This document shows, piece after piece, positions 61,382 to 64,000 of a stretch of DNA of 64,000 bases. The position numbers and the translations under genes are program-made. Every line of letters starts with the position of its first letter. Positions within the stretch are counted from its first letter, which is position 1. The stretch spans positions 59,990,618-60,054,617 of the forward strand of contig CM049317.1 in NCBI GenBank assembly GCA_026874595.1, in the 5' to 3' direction. Under the pieces are notes generated by a model, which ran no database searches, had not been told where the DNA came from, and saw nothing but the letters and a program-made list of their open reading frames with translations. The stretch comes from Sipunculus nudus. Taxonomy: Eukaryota > Annelida > Sipuncula > Golfingiida > Sipunculidae.

Positions 61382-63654
61382 CAGCCCTGTTTTGGAGAGT
61401 CTAGGCATTCAGATCAGCGAGAGACTCTATACAAGGCTATGTGCCACTCTCCACCAATATCATCTGACTAGTCTGTGAATTGACTTAGCCACTCTCCAAA
61501 TATATTTAAAATAAGACCTGTCACTTGCAATTATATATCAGTATGCCATAGAAACCACATAAATTCCTTTACTGCTTTGCAGGCTAGGGAGTAAATGTGG
61601 CTCAATATTTTTTATAAGATAATCTGTCTTTTTAGCCAATATTCAGAATGATCAGTGAGCACCATGGCAGAGAGTATGTTATACTCCATATTGCTCAGTA
61701 ACGCCCCCTGGTATTTATAGTGGCACTCTGCCCCCATGATAAGCTATCAGTTTCAGGAAAACCAACTTAAAATAAGGAGTAAGCCAACATGAGAAGGGAG
61801 TGGTCAACACTGTATATTAGCTTTATAACATAAATATGCATGGCAGGGTGTTTGAACTTGTCAGACCCTAGTGCCTAGGACCATGTGTACAGTCATCGTA
61901 ATGCTTGGTATATAGATTTCTTGAAGTATTTTTAGACAAGGTAAGATGGTGTTCATAAAAAAAAGGTTACCTAAATATGAATTTAATAAGAAATATAATT
62001 ATATAACTATCCTTTACCTGGAAGCTAAGAGAGTGGTAAGTACGCTCTACTTGCAATGATATATATATAGACCACTAGAGATTTCTTGCAAGCAATGTAT
62101 GATTAAGCCACAAAGTATGGAGAATTTAACCAGGGGCATAAAGCACAGAGTGGAGCCAAACCATGGACAGGGGTAAATTGACCAACCACTAGTCTTATGA
62201 TTGGATCCCTGGGAGCTATGGGTCCAATGTAAAGCCATACTCAAGTGTTCACCACGGAGATGGAAGACGCTCTTCACATCCGCGTATTGATCTCAGCTTG
62301 GGACATTCAGCAAAGGCTCCAAACCTTGTCGGTGGGACTGTGACCCAAGAAAACTGCAGCCTAGCTCATCGATAACAATAATGCTATCTGCATTGCCTTG
62401 GCTATCACTTGCTCAGTGCTCTCGGCTGCTGCTCGGAGCTTTATGTGCGCAATCAAACACGCTTGATTTTCATCATGTCACCTGTATTGTGTAACTATGC
62501 AAACGTTTCTGCACCATAAAAAAGACATTGTTGAAATGGACCCCTTATAGCCACAGATTTCATGTGCATTAAACATGATCGCCAGAGAAACACTGAAATA
62601 GCAATTCATAAAGTAAATTCATTTTACAGTCCATTCCCAAGGAAAATACCCATCAGTCATGTCTTGAAAATTAAAATTAATGCCAGTAGTGACTGCACAT
62701 ATATACCCTATTTATAATAATGCATCCTATATTTTTTTCTCACAGATAAAGCATGTCACAGATTCAGATTGCTAAATAAATCTGTTAAAATAAACCTCCT
62801 TATTGAATCCCAATATATTTCAAACAGTATGTTGAATTTATATTGAGAAATCCATCAACAAAAATGTTCCTGCAAAAATAAAACAAAAGTGCTGAAATGA
62901 CACTCTACAATATATATGCAAAGATATCATAATAATCAACCAAGCTTTTTATTCAATGGTTGGAACTCCACATTAATTGGATTGTATATATCAGTAAAAT
63001 GATAAGAGCACAAATCATTTCTTTCAATTTCATTTCTAACCTTGAAACAAGTTTTAACTTATAACAGCACAAAATACACGAACAACAGTTATAAAATGCA
63101 GTCATGTTGCTTGATATATAAATATACAATGAAGGTTCCATATAACCATCTTGCATACCATCCTATGAATTTTGTCTCTTCTAAAGATCTCTCTCACTCT
63201 CTGTCTCTCACACACACACTCACAAACTACACAAACACCAATTCACAACAAACACGGCTGGTTAACTGACAATACTGACAGAAGAATGAGCTAGTCAGCA
63301 GATTTAATGATTCACTAAGTTGTTTTTTTAGGAAAATAATATGGATATTTAAATATTTAAAATATTATCGCACATTTGGAGGATCCAGAGACAGACAAAC
63401 AGAGAAAATCATATTTGCAAACTTCAGAAATTCAGCATCTTTTAATTTTATGGTTGAACATTCAGGCTCACCTACAGGAGTAAAGCATATAAATTTATGT
63501 ATGTAATCATAGTCAAATACAGTTATAAAATGACCTTACTGTTTTTACAGTACGGACACTCCAACAGACAAACAAATGACAAAGGATAGAGAGCAGAACG
63601 CAATCTCAAACCCAACACTAAAATGCAGGAGTAACAAGGAAAGTGAAGAGCAAG
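61382..63654. other. Non-coding sequence
   Basis: No supported gene. A mixed CT/CA stretch lies at 63187-63223. The open frame at 62047-62277 (minus) has no splice context. Confidence 0.45.
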
Positions 63655-64000
63655 CACGAGTGAAAACATTCCCTCCTTCGCTGAAAAAAAAAAAGAAAAA
63701 TCATTAAGAAAAGCATAACCTCCTTGCAAGAGATAAAGTGAGATAAAAACAAACTCTGGTGAAAGCTTTACCTCCTTGCTGGAGATTCTGAACACCAGTG
63801 AAACATAGCTGTTTGATGGAGATTCTGATCAAAAGCACACTGAAAACATTTCCTCAATGCTGGAGATAAAGAACAAAATTGTTTTAGTAATTTCTTTGCA
63901 ACAGGGGAAAACTGACCAACACTGACAAAAACATTAACTTTTCACTGGAGAAAGCAATAAACACTAGTGGAAACATTTACCTCCTTGCACTGGTAATTAA
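63655..64000 (+). repeat. About 52-bp minisatellite, running off the window
   Basis: Words GAAAACATTTACCTCCTTGC, TGCTGGAGATTCTGA and AACACCAGTG recur in order at about 50-65-bp intervals from 63655 to the end (at least six degenerate units). The array probably continues past 64000. Confidence 0.75.

Overview
This window looks like nuclear DNA of a multicellular animal, most likely a marine invertebrate such as a mollusc or other lophotrochozoan. The assignment rests on AT-rich non-coding sequence, spliceosomal-type exons in large introns, the 3' end of a non-LTR retrotransposon, a tRNA-headed SINE, several MITE families and many microsatellites and minisatellites. The organism assignment is inference. 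No bacterial operons, phage genes, CRISPR array, rRNA gene or intact tRNA gene was seen. Almost all open frames of 60-130 codons are chance frames or run through repeats.

The best protein-coding signal is a set of short exon-like segments on the minus strand at 42081-42136 (weakest), 35620-35703, 17671-17722, 8629-8695, 8332-8373 and 7856-7930, in order of transcription. Most have a pyrimidine-rich AG acceptor and a GT donor, and their split codons join in one frame. I do not recognise the protein. Introns would range from about 0.26 to 18 kb. The left edge (1-181, minus) is also open for 60 codons and may be part of the same gene or another. A few plus-strand segments (34756-34935, 42047-42151, 47244-47330) also look exon-like but are weaker.

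Layout: 1-9 kb, left-edge open frame, a degenerate hAT-like MITE, a 460-bp dispersed repeat and the 3' exons. 9-18 kb, intronic sequence with a 596-bp TIR element, a SINE, a 115-bp minisatellite and the 17.7-kb exon. 18-26 kb, an AGGGCTC MITE, a 1.94-kb long-TIR element with target duplication, a pyrimidine tract and a LINE 3' end. 27.8-29.2 kb, a tandemly duplicated 0.66-kb repeat. 31-36 kb, the inverted partner of the 596-bp element, CCATGG-type arrays split by a repeat, an ACAAAAGCCC foldback and the 35.7-kb exon. 37-45 kb, another AGGGCTC MITE, a five-copy 145-bp tandem array and the 42-kb exon. 45-64 kb, nested MITEs, an 18-bp minisatellite, a TTACAGAGTCC array, GGCCCAG palindromic repeats, a putative 3-kb hAT-like element and a 52-bp minisatellite running off the right edge.

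The window is best read as parts of one or more long, intron-rich genes filled with non-autonomous transposons. I found no convincing new multi-gene system. The more notable items are the related long-TIR element and MITE with a nested insertion, and the phase-consistent exon chain.
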